From Haloechinothrix_A salitolerans (lineage in GTDB: Bacteria > Actinomycetota > Actinomycetes > Mycobacteriales > Pseudonocardiaceae), in the NCBI RefSeq assembly GCF_039544105.1, contig NZ_BAABLA010000118.1: a DNA stretch of 64,000 nucleotides. One strand, written 5' to 3'. The stretch's first letter is position 1. Every line of letters begins with the position of its first letter. Shown in pieces: positions 46,381 through 55,535 of the stretch. The notes beneath the pieces are model-generated. The model saw only the letters and a list, made by a program, of their open reading frames with translations. It made no database searches and had not been told where the DNA came from. The position numbers were made by a program, and so were the translations under genes.

Positions 46381-47282
46381 GTGGGCTTCCTCGAAACGAA
46401 CGGCGCTCCTCTGATCACGGATGGTGGTTTGGCGACCGAGCTTGAGGCGCGCGGGCATGATCTCTCGGACCCTTTGTGGTCGGCGCGGTTGTTGGTGGAC
46501 GCTCCCGAGGAGATCAAGGCCGCTCACCTGGCGTTCTTCCGCGCGGGCGCCATGATCGCGACGACGGCGAGCTACCAGGCATCCTTCGATGGCTTCGCGG
46601 AGCGGGGCATCGGGGGGATGACGCTGGTCGGTTGTTGCGGCGCAGCGTCGAGCTGGCGCAGGCTGCCCGCGCTGAGATGGCCGATGACGGGCGTGAGGGG
46701 TGGGTGGCGGCCTCGCTCGGCCCGTATGGTGCAGCCTTGGCCGATGGGTCGGAGTATCGGGGCCGCTACGGGTTGAGCGTGGCTGAGTTGGCGGCATGGC
46801 ACCGTCCCCGCCTGGAGGTGCTGGCGGACGCGGGGCCGGATGTGCTGGCGCTGGAGACGGTGCCGGACATCGACGAGGCGGAAGCGTTGGTGATCGTGGT
46901 TTCCGGGATCGGCATTCCTGCGTGGCTGACATACAACATCGACGGGGATCGCACGCGCGCCGGGCAACCGATGGCGGAGGCATTCGCGCTCGCCAGAGAT
47001 GTGCCGGAGGTTGTGGCAGTGGGCGTCAACTGTTGTGCCCCGTCCGACGTGCCAGCCGCGATCGCCACGGCACGTGAAGTGACCGGGAAGCCGGTGATCG
47101 TCTATCCGAACAGCGGCGAGGGCTGGGATGCGCAGCGCCGGACGTGGCTGGGACCGTCGCGGTATTCCGCAGTGCAAGCCCGGCAGTGGGTGGCTGACGG
47201 TGCACGGATCGTGGGCGGGTGTTGCCGAGTGCACCCGGCTGATATCGGCAACATCGCTCGGGCTGTGGTCGGCGCGGGTTAG
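46381..47282 (+). pseudogene. Homocysteine S-methyltransferase-like gene, frameshifted
   Basis: GTG 46381 begins FLETNGAPLITDGGLATELEARGHDL, typical of the MmuM-type homocysteine S-methyltransferases. After ERGIGG the frame is lost in a run of six G (46612-46617) and resumes as DDAGRLLRRSVELAQAARAEM through to LTYNIDGDRTRAGQP, VGVNCCAPSDVPAAI and the zinc-ligand Cys pair in IVGGCCRVHPADI. A seventh G would restore one ORF of about 300 residues. Homopolymer loss can be real or a read error. The intact enzyme moves a methyl group to homocysteine from S-methylmethionine or SAM. Confidence 0.88.
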
Positions 47283-48589
47283 TGCCCGTATCCGGCGTCG
47301 ACCAGGATGCTCCGGAGCTGGCAGGCTGCGTCGCGGACTGAGGGCTTGGCGTGGGTGACGTCGAGCTGATCGAGCGCGCCCAAGAGGGTGGTTGCGGTTC
47401 GGGTTGAGCCGACCTCGTCGACGTAAGGCATGACGCGCTCGATCGTTTGGTCTGCGTCCCGCCACGCTTGCGCACGAATCTGCGCGTTGAGCAGGGAGGC
47501 GAGGTGGTTGTAGCGGCGTCGCACTTCACGGCCTGGGGTGACCTCGATGGAGGCTTGGAAGGTGTCGGCCGCCTGGTTCCAGTCGGCCGAGTCCGCCTGG
47601 ATCATGGCTTCGTGCCAGGCCAACTCTTGGTCGTTGATCCACCAGGCCCATGCCGGGTCGTCGTCGCGTACACCGTCCAGGTACAGGGAGTGGGCTTGGC
47701 GGAACGTGCGTTCGGCCGTGGTCTCGTCACCTGCCAGCGCCAGTGCGCGGGCTTCGCGGGTCCGAAAGAGGGCTTCCAGCCGGGGCGAGAGCGTGTTGGT
47801 TTCCAGCACCATGCGCGCGATACGCAGGGCTTCCACGGGACGGCCGAGGTGACCGGCGTGCATGGACATGTTCTGCAAGATCAGCAGCTCCATGCTGTGG
47901 TCCCCGGCCAAGCGGGACAGGTGCAGGGCTTCGTGGTTGATGCGGCGCACGAGATCGTGTTTGCCCGCGTCGTAGAGCAGCCACCCCGTGACTTCGCCGA
48001 GTTCGCCGGCTGCGGCGTACAGGTCGCGTTCGATGCTGGGGTCGCACTGGCTGGCCCCGAGTTTGCGGTGAACCGAGCGGAAGAGCTGGAGGGCGACCCC
48101 GGAGGACTGGTCGCCGCCGAACTGGATATCGAGGTCAACAAGCTCGCCGATGCGGCTACGCAACGTTTCGACGTAACCGCTGTCGAGCCGGACGGAAGGC
48201 GTGGGGGGATCGACCAGTCCCACAGTGTCGATCATTGGTGACGCAGGCGCGGGAGCGGCGTGCCCGTTCGTGCTCAGCGATTTGGCGCGCGCTCGGGCCT
48301 GCGCGAGTCGTGTTTGCTGTTCCTGCTGATCGTGGGCTTGTTTGGCAGCTACCAGGTCGTGGAAGGCCGCCAGTAGCACGCCGTCTGCCCCTACCGCGTC
48401 GTCGCACGCTTGCCAGAACCGTTCGTCGGCGCGGGCGCGTCCCTTCTCGATGTGGGTCACCGTCGTGCGGTCGCAGAACGCGGCCTTGGCCAGTTGCCTT
48501 TGGGTCAGGTCGGCGGCCTGCCGGAACGCGGCGAGCTGTTCGCCCAGGGCGCGCCGCTGCTGGGCGATGGTCTCGGGTTCGCGGGCCAT
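47279..48589 (-). CDS. XRE-family regulator with long TPR-like C-terminus
   Basis: 436 residues. The N-terminal HTH_3 domain (AFRQAADLTQRQLAKAAFCDRTTVTHIEKGRARADERFW) is followed from about residue 130 by helical repeats in the style of actinomycete BldD-unlike XRE/TPR regulators (LLYDAGKHDLVRRINHEALHL, ALALAGDETTAERTFRQAHSLYL). ATG 48589 has GGAAGAG 8 nt upstream; GTG 48598 is close by. Its 3' end overlaps that of the methyltransferase gene, convergently. A GCTGA-N5-TCAGC repeat lies in its leader and may be its own operator. Confidence 0.85.
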   Translation of the reverse strand: MAREPETIAQQRRALGEQLAAFRQAADLTQRQLAKAAFCDRTTVTHIEKGRARADERFWQACDDAVGADGVLLAAFHDLVAAKQAHDQQEQQTRLAQARARAKSLSTNGHAAPAPASPMIDTVGLVDPPTPSVRLDSGYVETLRSRIGELVDLDIQFGGDQSSGVALQLFRSVHRKLGASQCDPSIERDLYAAAGELGEVTGWLLYDAGKHDLVRRINHEALHLSRLAGDHSMELLILQNMSMHAGHLGRPVEALRIARMVLETNTLSPRLEALFRTREARALALAGDETTAERTFRQAHSLYLDGVRDDDPAWAWWINDQELAWHEAMIQADSADWNQAADTFQASIEVTPGREVRRRYNHLASLLNAQIRAQAWRDADQTIERVMPYVDEVGSTRTATTLLGALDQLDVTHAKPSVRDAACQLRSILVDAGYGH

Positions 48590-48620
48590 GTCGATCACTC
48601 TTCCGAGTGTCCATGGGGGT

Positions 48621-48635
48621 GCTGACTAGATCAGC
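48621..48635. promoter_or_regulatory. GCTGA-CTAGA-TCAGC inverted repeat
   Basis: Perfect 5-bp arms, 32 nt upstream of the XRE/TPR gene start. Candidate autoregulatory operator. The rest of the gap to 48860 shows no gene. Confidence 0.35.
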
Positions 48636-48860
48636 ATAACGGCTGGTGGCTGCCGGTGTGGCTGTTGCACGCACATCGTGACGCACATCCGGACCCACCC
48701 GGTTCCCTGATCGTCAAGGCACCTGGTGTTGGGAAACGCCCGACCCCCGACCGGGCACATCGAGCGCAACCCCGATCGAGTAGCGCTCGGTGGCTCCCCG
48801 CCCCAGCGCCAGGTGCCGCCCAAGACCGCGAACGCAAGAGACGGGAGTGGGTGGCTGGAC

Positions 48861-49070
48861 ATGGCAACTCTTCTGGCGGTCACGCCGGAGCCGAGCACCG
48901 GTGAGCGCCGCGCCGTGCCGGAACCGGTATTGCTCTACGAGCTGATCTGCTTGGCGCTACTGCTGCATCGGCCCGGTGGTGCGAGACCGGACACCCATTG
49001 CGACCAATGCGGCAAGCCGTGGCCGTGTTCGCAAGTGCGGCTGGCCTGTCGGCTTCGGGAGGGGTTCTGA
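48861..49070 (+). CDS. Small Cys-rich protein of an integrative element
   Basis: 69 residues from ATG 48861. The C-terminal half DTHCDQCGKPWPCSQVRLACRLREGF has a CxxC-x4-C-x6-C pattern often found in small proteins beside element resolvases. A zinc site is likely. The frame is open further upstream without a clear ribosome site. It lies 4 nt before the resolvase-like gene and is probably co-transcribed with it. Function unknown. Confidence 0.65.
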   Translation: MATLLAVTPEPSTGERRAVPEPVLLYELICLALLLHRPGGARPDTHCDQCGKPWPCSQVRLACRLREGF

Positions 49071-49074
49071 AGCC

Positions 49075-49575
49075 ATGAACGAGTTCAGCTATGGGCCGTT
49101 GGATCAACGTATCGGGGAGTTGGAGCGCCTGTTGTCGACGCCGCCGATCTTCCGATCGGTGCCCACCGGACGTCCCGTGGTGTATGGCTACATCCGTTCA
49201 AGCCATCGTCGTGCCCGGTATGTCCGTGCCTGCCGAAGAGTGCTGGAGCGGTTCTGCTGGCAAGAGCGGCTGCGGCTGTGTGGGGTGTTCGTCGACTACG
49301 GCATCGCGGGCGACGTGGTGATCCGCCCAGGGCTTTCCGGATTGTGCGATGTATTGCGGCTGCCAGATTCGTTTGCGGCGGTCACCATCAGCGCCGCGCA
49401 CCTGGCGTCGGACGCGACGATTGCTGACGCGCTCACGCATCGTCTCCGGGCAACCGGCGCACGGTTGCTGGTCGTTCACCCGAAGCCGCCTCCCGAGTGT
49501 GACGCAAGCGCGGAATCCTCCGGTGGCTCCGACACCGGGCAACGGGCGGAATCGAACCGCGTGCGCGACATCTGA
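49075..49575 (+). CDS. Resolvase-like (serine recombinase N-terminal fold) protein
   Basis: 166 residues. VVYGYIRSSHRRARYVRACRRVLERFCWQERLRLCGVFVDYG matches the start of the resolvase domain, with a Ser in YIRSS at the position of the catalytic serine. The remainder (TISAAHLASDATIADALTHRLRATGARLLVVHP) continues the fold, but no DNA-binding C-terminal domain is present. Such domains are common in actinomycete integrative elements and need not be recombinases. A second protein of this kind is encoded at 60504. ATG 49075 has GGGAGGGG about 10 nt upstream. Confidence 0.72.
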   Translation: MNEFSYGPLDQRIGELERLLSTPPIFRSVPTGRPVVYGYIRSSHRRARYVRACRRVLERFCWQERLRLCGVFVDYGIAGDVVIRPGLSGLCDVLRLPDSFAAVTISAAHLASDATIADALTHRLRATGARLLVVHPKPPPECDASAESSGGSDTGQRAESNRVRDI

Positions 49576-49607
49576 CGTGCGTGCTCGCGGTCTCGACGTG
49601 ATGTGCC

Positions 49608-50104
49608 GTGAACGGCTGGGCATGCCTTGCGCTGACACCCCTCGCGGCGTTGCTGCTGTGGATCGCGTAGTGGTCCTGGTCGGCCTGGCGCAAAGAGGTC
49701 CGCGCGGCCAAGGCCGCTGCACACTTCGCCCGGTTCTACCTACCCTCGGAAACCGCTGAGCCCGTGCGGACAGCGATGGGTAAGCACCACCTTTCCGAAC
49801 CGGACGACACGCCGGGCTGGCCCACCGTCGACCCGGACGAGCCGGTGGAGGAAGTCACCCCCGTACGGCCGTATGTCCAGGACCTTCTGTCCACCTCGGT
49901 GATGCCACGGCTGGTCCTCGCCGATGACACCCCCACCCTCCCGAGCGCGGTCACGCGGGCAGGTCTGGAGGCGCTGGAAATCGGCAGCTCCGACGACCCA
50001 GAACACGATAAGTATTCGCAGCAATCTCCCCAGTTACGACAAGATCGACGACCACAGGGACCGGGGCGTGACGACGTACGCGCCCACCCGCCGAAAGACA
50101 TCCC
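49608..50104 (+). pseudogene. Broken small membrane-anchored protein gene
   Basis: From GTG 49608 the frame reads a hydrophobic segment GWACLALTPLAALLLWIA, a TAG at 49668-49670, then in the same frame WSWSAWRKEVRAAKAAAHFARFYLPSETAEP and a long acidic, Pro-rich tail to about 50105. The two parts make sense as one membrane-anchored protein if the TAG is a mutated Trp codon. Its natural end cannot be placed because the IS110 element starts close by. Function unknown. Confidence 0.5.
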
Positions 50105-50117
50105 AGGAGCTGAAATG

Positions 50118-51344
50118 TCAAGCGGCAACGTTCTCGACGTGATGCGACCAGGCGGTCGTCTCGTCGTAGAGGGTGGCGCTCTTCAGGCAGCCGTGCAGGA
50201 TGCCCACCAGTCGGTTGGCCAGCTGACGCAGCGCCGGGTTGTGGCCGACACCGCGGGCGCGTTGGCGGTCGTAGTAGGCCCGGGCACCGGGCGAGGCTTT
50301 CAGTGCGGCGAACGCCTGGGTCATCAATGCGTCGATGAGCCGGTCGTTGTGAATGAACCGGGCCAGGGCCACCTTTCTCTTGCCGGATGCCTTGGTGATC
50401 GGGCTGGTGCCGGCGTAGTTCTTGCGGGCCTTGGCGGTGGTGTAGCGGTGTGGGTCGTCCCCGAACTCTGCGAGCACCCGGGCACCGAGCACCGCTCCCA
50501 TACCGGGCTGGGAGGCGATGATCTCAGCGGCCGGGTGCTGCCCAAAATGGGCCTCCACCTGCCCTTGCAGGGTCTTGACCTGATCGGTGAGCACGCTGAT
50601 GACCGCGATCAGGGACTGGATGGAGGCGGCGTAGGCGGCAGCCACGATCTCGGGCTGGCCCAGGTGCTCGGTGCGCAGCGCCGCCTGGATCGCCGCCGCC
50701 TTCTCGGCGACGTTACGACGGCGAGCGCGCTTGAGCGCGGCGCTGATCTGCGTGATCGTCAATCGGGCGGCCTGCGCCGAGGTCGGAGCTTTCGCCAGCA
50801 ACTCCAGGGCCTCGGCGGCGTCGAGGTCCTCGAACGCCTCCAGCGCGGCGGGAAAGTAGTCCCGCAGCGCGTGCCGCAGCCGCTGGGTGTGGCGGGTGCG
50901 TTCCCAGATCAGCGTCTTGTGGGTGCGGGCCACCACCTTGACCGCCTCGGCCCGCGCGCTGTCCCCCGCGACCGGGCGCAGCTCGTGGGAATGGGTGCGG
51001 ACCATGTCGGCCAGCACGTGGGCGTCACCGGCGTCGCTTTTGGCCCCCGAGACCCCCAGCCGACGCCGGAACTCCGCTGCCTGCAAAGGATTGACCGCCA
51101 TGACCGTATAGCCGGCCGCGACCAACGCAGCCACCCACGGCCCACGGTCGGTCTCGATCCCGATCACCACCTCCGCGTCCTCGTCGTCGGTCTCGCCGAG
51201 CTGATGGCCGATCATCATGTGCAGCCGAGCCATCCCGGCCACACCCTCCGGAAGCCGGGCTTTCGCCAGGCGGCGACCCGAGGCGTCCATCAACTCGATG
51301 TCGTGATGGTCCTCGGCCCAGTCATCTCCCACGAGCAGCCGCAA
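50118..51344 (-). mobile_element. IS110-family transposase (DEDD type) and its IS element core
   Basis: 408 residues. The N-terminal DEDD RuvC-like domain has GDDWAEDHHDIELMD, VVIGIETDRGPWVAALVAAG and SGAKSDAGDAHVLADMVR. The C-terminal Transposase_20 domain has IIASQPGMGAVLGARVLAEFGD and KNYAGTSPITKASGKRKVALAR, with the serine used by this family. The length is normal and the gene looks intact. IS110 elements have no clear terminal repeats, so exact ends cannot be seen; a noncoding end lies upstream at 51345-51593. The element separates the decaying 45-50 kb genes from the epimerase operon. Confidence 0.95.
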
Positions 51345-51593
51345 CGATCCTCCCGCATTCGAAATCGATCACCGTGCGCAGCCAGCGGGAGAACCATCAG
51401 CGACCTAATCACGCAGTGCTCACACCACACGGATGGGCACGACATCCCAGCAGCGATCACTTCTCCCGACCTACCCGCAGGGGCACTGTCTTTCGTCAGG
51501 ACTCGAAGTCCAGGACACCAGAGTGCTCACCTGCCGGCCGGCTACCACCAGGAGTGTGCCGGATGGCTCACTCCCAGAACTGATTAGGACGCC
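51345..51593. other. Noncoding stretch, probable IS110 end and promoter of the epimerase operon
   Basis: About 250 nt without a supported gene between the transposase start and the epimerase. In the IS110 group the noncoding end upstream of the transposase encodes a bridge RNA, so this is where it would lie. No fold was computed. Its 3' part must also hold the start signals of the epimerase operon unless that is read from the element. Confidence 0.4.
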
Positions 51594-52580
51594 ATGCTCT
51601 CGACGACCAGTGACAAGACGCCTCGCACCGTGCTCGTCACCGGGGCCGCCGGTCTCATCGGCGTGCCCGTGGTGAGATGCCTTCGCGCCCAGGGCTTTCG
51701 TGTCGTGGCAGTAGACGACGGCAGCGCCGGAACCCTGCACCGGCTGGACGAATTCGCCGACAGCGCCGAGGTACGCGTTCGGGTCCTCAATATTCGCCAT
51801 CGCGCTGAGTTCATTCGACTGATGATGACCGCACGTCCGTGGGGTGTGATGCATCTGGCCGCACGGCACTTCATCCCTGACTGCGAGACATCGCCCGCCG
51901 AAACCTTGGACATCAACGTCATGGGCACACAGAACGTGTTGGATGCCTGCGCCGTCCGTCCGCCGCAACGGCTGCTGTTCGCGTCGACCGCTGACGTGTA
52001 CGCGCCGAGCGAGAGCCCGCATGGCGAGGACGATCGCGTGGGACCGCAGGGCGTGTACGGCTGGTCCAAACTGCTGGGCGAACGGTTGGTGTGCGATCAG
52101 GCCCACCGGCTCGGCCACTGCGAATCCGTGGTAGCGCGGCTGTTCAATGTGTACGGTCCTGGCGATCCACATCCCCACCTGCTGCCCGAGATTCTGCGGC
52201 AGGCGCGACGCGGACGGGTTCTGCATCTCGGGGACCTCGACGAGGCACGTGACTTCGTTTACGTCGATGACGTTGCTGAGGCATTGGTCGTCTTGCTGCG
52301 CAGGGCTGAGCCGGCTGTCGTCAACGTCGGCACGGGGACTCCGGTGTCTGGTCGTGAACTGGTGGACCTGGTTGCCAGCCTGACCGGCCGGCACCTGGAA
52401 ACACGGGTGGACTCGACCCGGCTCCGTCGCCGCTCACGGCCGGTGTCGTGCGCCAATGCGAACCGCTTGCGCGAGATCGTGCCGTGGTGGCCGCGCACGT
52501 CGTTGCATGAGGGCATCCAACACGCGATCACGGCTGATCTGCGCGCGGGTATCGACGAGCCGGAGGGAAAGGCATCGTGA
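51594..52580 (+). CDS. NAD-dependent epimerase/dehydratase
   Basis: 328 residues of the extended SDR family. VLVTGAAGLIGVPVVRCLRAQGFRVVAVDDGS at the N-terminus, VMHLAARHFIPDCETSPAETLDINVMGTQNVLDAC, catalytic YxxxK in GVYGWSKLLGERLV, and ARLFNVYGPGDPHPHLLPEIL. It acts on a nucleotide-activated sugar. It is the first of four genes joined by stop-start overlaps. The downstream glycosyltransferase is a likely user of its product. Confidence 0.9.
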   Translation: MLSTTSDKTPRTVLVTGAAGLIGVPVVRCLRAQGFRVVAVDDGSAGTLHRLDEFADSAEVRVRVLNIRHRAEFIRLMMTARPWGVMHLAARHFIPDCETSPAETLDINVMGTQNVLDACAVRPPQRLLFASTADVYAPSESPHGEDDRVGPQGVYGWSKLLGERLVCDQAHRLGHCESVVARLFNVYGPGDPHPHLLPEILRQARRGRVLHLGDLDEARDFVYVDDVAEALVVLLRRAEPAVVNVGTGTPVSGRELVDLVASLTGRHLETRVDSTRLRRRSRPVSCANANRLREIVPWWPRTSLHEGIQHAITADLRAGIDEPEGKAS

Positions 52581-53848
52581 GCATTACGGTTCCAAGCCTT
52601 GTCTTTTTGCTGGACACGCCGAATGTGTGGCGCGGTCAAGCCTTGGCGGGCACACCCGCCCGAACCTTGGCGCTCGCCGAACACAGCCATCGAGCGGGTG
52701 CCGCCGTCACGATGGTGCTGTGTGATAGAGGCGCGGACTACGGAACCGCAGCCGACTGGCCGTTCGATCTCGCGTTGGTGCACCCGAACGACTTTTACAC
52801 CCCCAACGCGCTTGCCGGACTGCTCGACCTCGCCACGGTGGACTTTGTTGTTCTGTGCGAGGCCGAATCGCTGGTGTCAATCGGGCGTGACCTGGCCCGA
52901 CTGCTTGATGCGCGGCTGGTTTACGACGTGCACGACGATGATGCCGCCGTCGCGGCCAGCCTGGGCGAACCTGCGGAGACCGTCGAGGGCCACGCGACGA
53001 TACAGCGTGTCGCGCTGCGCACAGCCGACAATGTGATCGTCTCGACCCGCAACGAGACCACGATGGCGGCCACCACAGGCGTGCCGAGCGTCCGAACAGC
53101 CTTGCTGCCCAATGGCGCGGACCCGCAGCAGTGCCACTGTTGGGGGCCGGATGCCAACGCCGCGACGCTGGTGTTTCTCGGCAACCTCTACTATCAGCCC
53201 AACGCCCGAGCGGTCGACGCGATCCGCAGTACGATCCTTCCCGCGCTCCATGCTGACGATCTCGATGTTCGGGTCCGGGTCATCGGCCGCGGGCCTGCCG
53301 AACTGACACACGATGGCAGCGGAATCGAGTTCACTGGCCGCGTGGATACGATCAACGACGGTCTTCGAGGGACGACGCTGGCTCTCGCCCCGCTCACAGC
53401 CGGGTCGGGCGCGAAGATGAAGGTCCTGGACTATCTCGCCGCCGGACTGCCTGTCCTGGGCACTAGCGAAGCCGTGACCGGACTACCGCCCAACCATCCC
53501 GGTGTGGTCGTGGAGGACGCTCTCAGCCAGTGGCCTGCCCGGATCGCCGCGCTGATGCGCGATCCCACCGCTCTCGGCGAGATCGGCCGAGCCGGCCGCC
53601 GCTGCGTCGAGGGGGAGTTGTCCTGGCAACGTATCGGCGCTGATCTGGTGCGGCAGGGTCGAGCCTGGCTCACCACGCTGCCACCGGGGCCGAGCCCTGC
53701 CATCGACAACCACTGCGCGGGCGTGCCCCGTTGGCTGATCGAACACGCCGATCAAGACGCCCTCGGGGACCCGCAAACCACTCGGCCCGGACAACCCCGT
53801 TGGCTCCGGCGACAGACAACCGGAACCGCAGCGGAAGGACGCCGATGA
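52577..53848 (+). CDS. Glycosyltransferase, GT4-like
   Basis: 423 residues. The N-terminal part (FLLDTPNVWRGQALAGTPARTLALAEHSHRAG) and the C-terminal half (ATLVFLGNLYYQPNARAVDAIRS, GIEFTGRVDTINDGLRGTTLALAPLTAGSGAKMKVLDYLAAGLPVLGTSEAVTGL) follow a GT-B enzyme with the donor site in GSGAKMKVLDYLAAG. GTG 52577 overlaps the epimerase stop (GTGA). The acceptor is unknown. Confidence 0.88.
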   Translation: MSITVPSLVFLLDTPNVWRGQALAGTPARTLALAEHSHRAGAAVTMVLCDRGADYGTAADWPFDLALVHPNDFYTPNALAGLLDLATVDFVVLCEAESLVSIGRDLARLLDARLVYDVHDDDAAVAASLGEPAETVEGHATIQRVALRTADNVIVSTRNETTMAATTGVPSVRTALLPNGADPQQCHCWGPDANAATLVFLGNLYYQPNARAVDAIRSTILPALHADDLDVRVRVIGRGPAELTHDGSGIEFTGRVDTINDGLRGTTLALAPLTAGSGAKMKVLDYLAAGLPVLGTSEAVTGLPPNHPGVVVEDALSQWPARIAALMRDPTALGEIGRAGRRCVEGELSWQRIGADLVRQGRAWLTTLPPGPSPAIDNHCAGVPRWLIEHADQDALGDPQTTRPGQPRWLRRQTTGTAAEGRR

Positions 53849-54891
53849 GCACTCGACTCCTCAACCTCGGCCCCTGCACCTGCTCCGTCGTCGCGCCCGA
53901 ACCGGTCCACGAGGCGATGCGTCACTACGTGAGCCCGTTCCTCGTGCCCACCCTGGACGGCGAGCCGGACATCACGGTGTCGATCAGCTGCGACTCGGCT
54001 GCTGTCGCCGACGCCCGGAGATCACTGGCCGACCAGCCCGCCACCGCCCTGCGCACCAGCCACCCTGATCAGCGCTATCGAGCCTGGATCACCGAGGGGC
54101 ACGAAGTCCTGCTTCCCGAATACGCGCCGGACCACGTGATCACCGCGACGCCTGATCTGTTGGTCATCGCCGCCGAACAGCCCAGGGTGGCGGCCAGCAT
54201 CGGCACTCGCGTGGTGCGGCAACTCCTCATGCGTGGAGGCGAAATCCAGGCAGGTCGCTGCGTGCACGCCGCAGCGGTCGACATCGACGGCCACGGCGTG
54301 CTCATCGGTGGGCATCCCGGTTCAGGCAAGACCACCGTGCTGACACACCTCATCGAAGACCACGGCGCGCACCCAGTCGCCAACGACCGCGCCGTGCTCA
54401 TCCCGAGGCGTGGTCGCCAATGGCAGGCCATCGGCGTTCCGCTGGCGTGGCGCTTCACCCCAGAGGGCATCGGCGGCTCTCCCACCCTGGCCAACGCCCT
54501 CACCGACTTCGAGCCCGTCCGGGGACGACACCTCGTCGACGGCAAAATCGAACTCACACCGTGGGAAGTCTCCCGGCTGGTAGGCCGCCCGACGCTGCCA
54601 ATTACCGAGATACAGCGGATCGTGATCCTCACGCGCTCGCCCTCGACACCCGTAATGAACCCGGATAGCGGATTCGTCCAGCAGCATCTCGACTTCAGCG
54701 TGGAAGACTTCTTCGCGGAAGACTGGCTTAACCTGCGTCCCCGCCTCGCCCGAAACGCCGAAGTTTCCGCTAGGGATAGTGAGTTCTGGCTCCGCCTTGC
54801 CGAGACGATGCCGGTTCTCGCGCTGGCCTGGACCGATCCGAGCGAGTTACCGGACGTGGCCGCAGCGGCTTATCACGGGACGCAGCGGTGA
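53845..54891 (+). CDS. HPr kinase-like P-loop protein
   Basis: 348 residues. Walker A is GGHPGSGKT at 155-163, preceded by CVHAAAVDIDGHGVLIG, the arrangement of HPr kinase/phosphorylase-like domains found in actinomycete secondary clusters rather than true HprK. Later WRFTPEGIGGSPTLANALTDF and RLVGRPTLPITEIQRIVILTRS. It may phosphorylate a small molecule or peptide. It overlaps both neighbours (ATGA at its start, GTGA at its end). No lasso-peptide or other precursor is recognisable in the region. Confidence 0.8.
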   Translation: MSTRLLNLGPCTCSVVAPEPVHEAMRHYVSPFLVPTLDGEPDITVSISCDSAAVADARRSLADQPATALRTSHPDQRYRAWITEGHEVLLPEYAPDHVITATPDLLVIAAEQPRVAASIGTRVVRQLLMRGGEIQAGRCVHAAAVDIDGHGVLIGGHPGSGKTTVLTHLIEDHGAHPVANDRAVLIPRRGRQWQAIGVPLAWRFTPEGIGGSPTLANALTDFEPVRGRHLVDGKIELTPWEVSRLVGRPTLPITEIQRIVILTRSPSTPVMNPDSGFVQQHLDFSVEDFFAEDWLNLRPRLARNAEVSARDSEFWLRLAETMPVLALAWTDPSELPDVAAAAYHGTQR

Positions 54892-55535
54892 GGGGATGCG
54901 TGCTGGCCGGAGTCTGGGGCGCGGGAAAAACCTCGGTCTATCAGCGCACCGTCGCGCGGCTCGTCAAGGACGGATGCCAAACACTGATCACGATGCCGCA
55001 AGCGGCGACCATCACCACCCACACCTACACACCCGGCCAGCAACACGAGCACGCGGCCAACATCCTGTCGTGGCTGGAAGCCTTGACAGCCTTCCTCGAA
55101 GAGATCGACCGACGATTTCACGCCAGTACCCTGCCCCGTCATCGTTTCGCGGCCGCGTGGACACCGACCTGCGTGCTGGAAGGGCTCGGCTTTGACGCCC
55201 CGATGTACGGGCTACCGCTGGACCGCGCCGTTCTCCGGGACCTTGAACAGCGCCTTGGCGCTCTCGGCCTGCACCTGGTGCTCCTGCGCGTCCCTGATCA
55301 CCGCATCCGCGCTCAATGCGTGGAATCCACGCGCTTGCAACGTGGCGCGAAATGGGCACGCTACTTGGAAGGCTTCGGCACCACCGATGCCGCGCGAGCC
55401 GAGCACATCAGGCGTGCGCAAGACGACTTGATGGCCTGGGCAAGGACCTCGCCCTTGCCGCTGTGCGTCATCGACACGGCCAAACAGGACTGGGACGCCT
55501 ACGCCTGCCGAGTCGCCGACCTGCTCATGGCCTGA
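54888..55535 (+). CDS. P-loop kinase, thymidylate-kinase-like
   Basis: 215 residues. Walker A AGVWGAGKTSVYQR at the N-terminus, then a helical body with LHLVLLRVPDHRIRAQCVEST and a lid-like Arg-rich segment (QRGAKWARYLEGFG). It has the size and order of nucleotide-kinase-like proteins, but the substrate motifs of real thymidylate kinases are not evident. It is the last of the four coupled genes, and its end overlaps the opposing phosphotransferase by 11 nt. Confidence 0.75.
   Translation: MRGCVLAGVWGAGKTSVYQRTVARLVKDGCQTLITMPQAATITTHTYTPGQQHEHAANILSWLEALTAFLEEIDRRFHASTLPRHRFAAAWTPTCVLEGLGFDAPMYGLPLDRAVLRDLEQRLGALGLHLVLLRVPDHRIRAQCVESTRLQRGAKWARYLEGFGTTDAARAEHIRRAQDDLMAWARTSPLPLCVIDTAKQDWDAYACRVADLLMA

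Noticed and set aside
49764..51587. Plus-strand frame of 607 codons running through the IS110 element
   Set aside because: The middle part is antisense to the transposase; only the first ~110 codons look like genuine coding sequence and are kept in the pseudogene entry.
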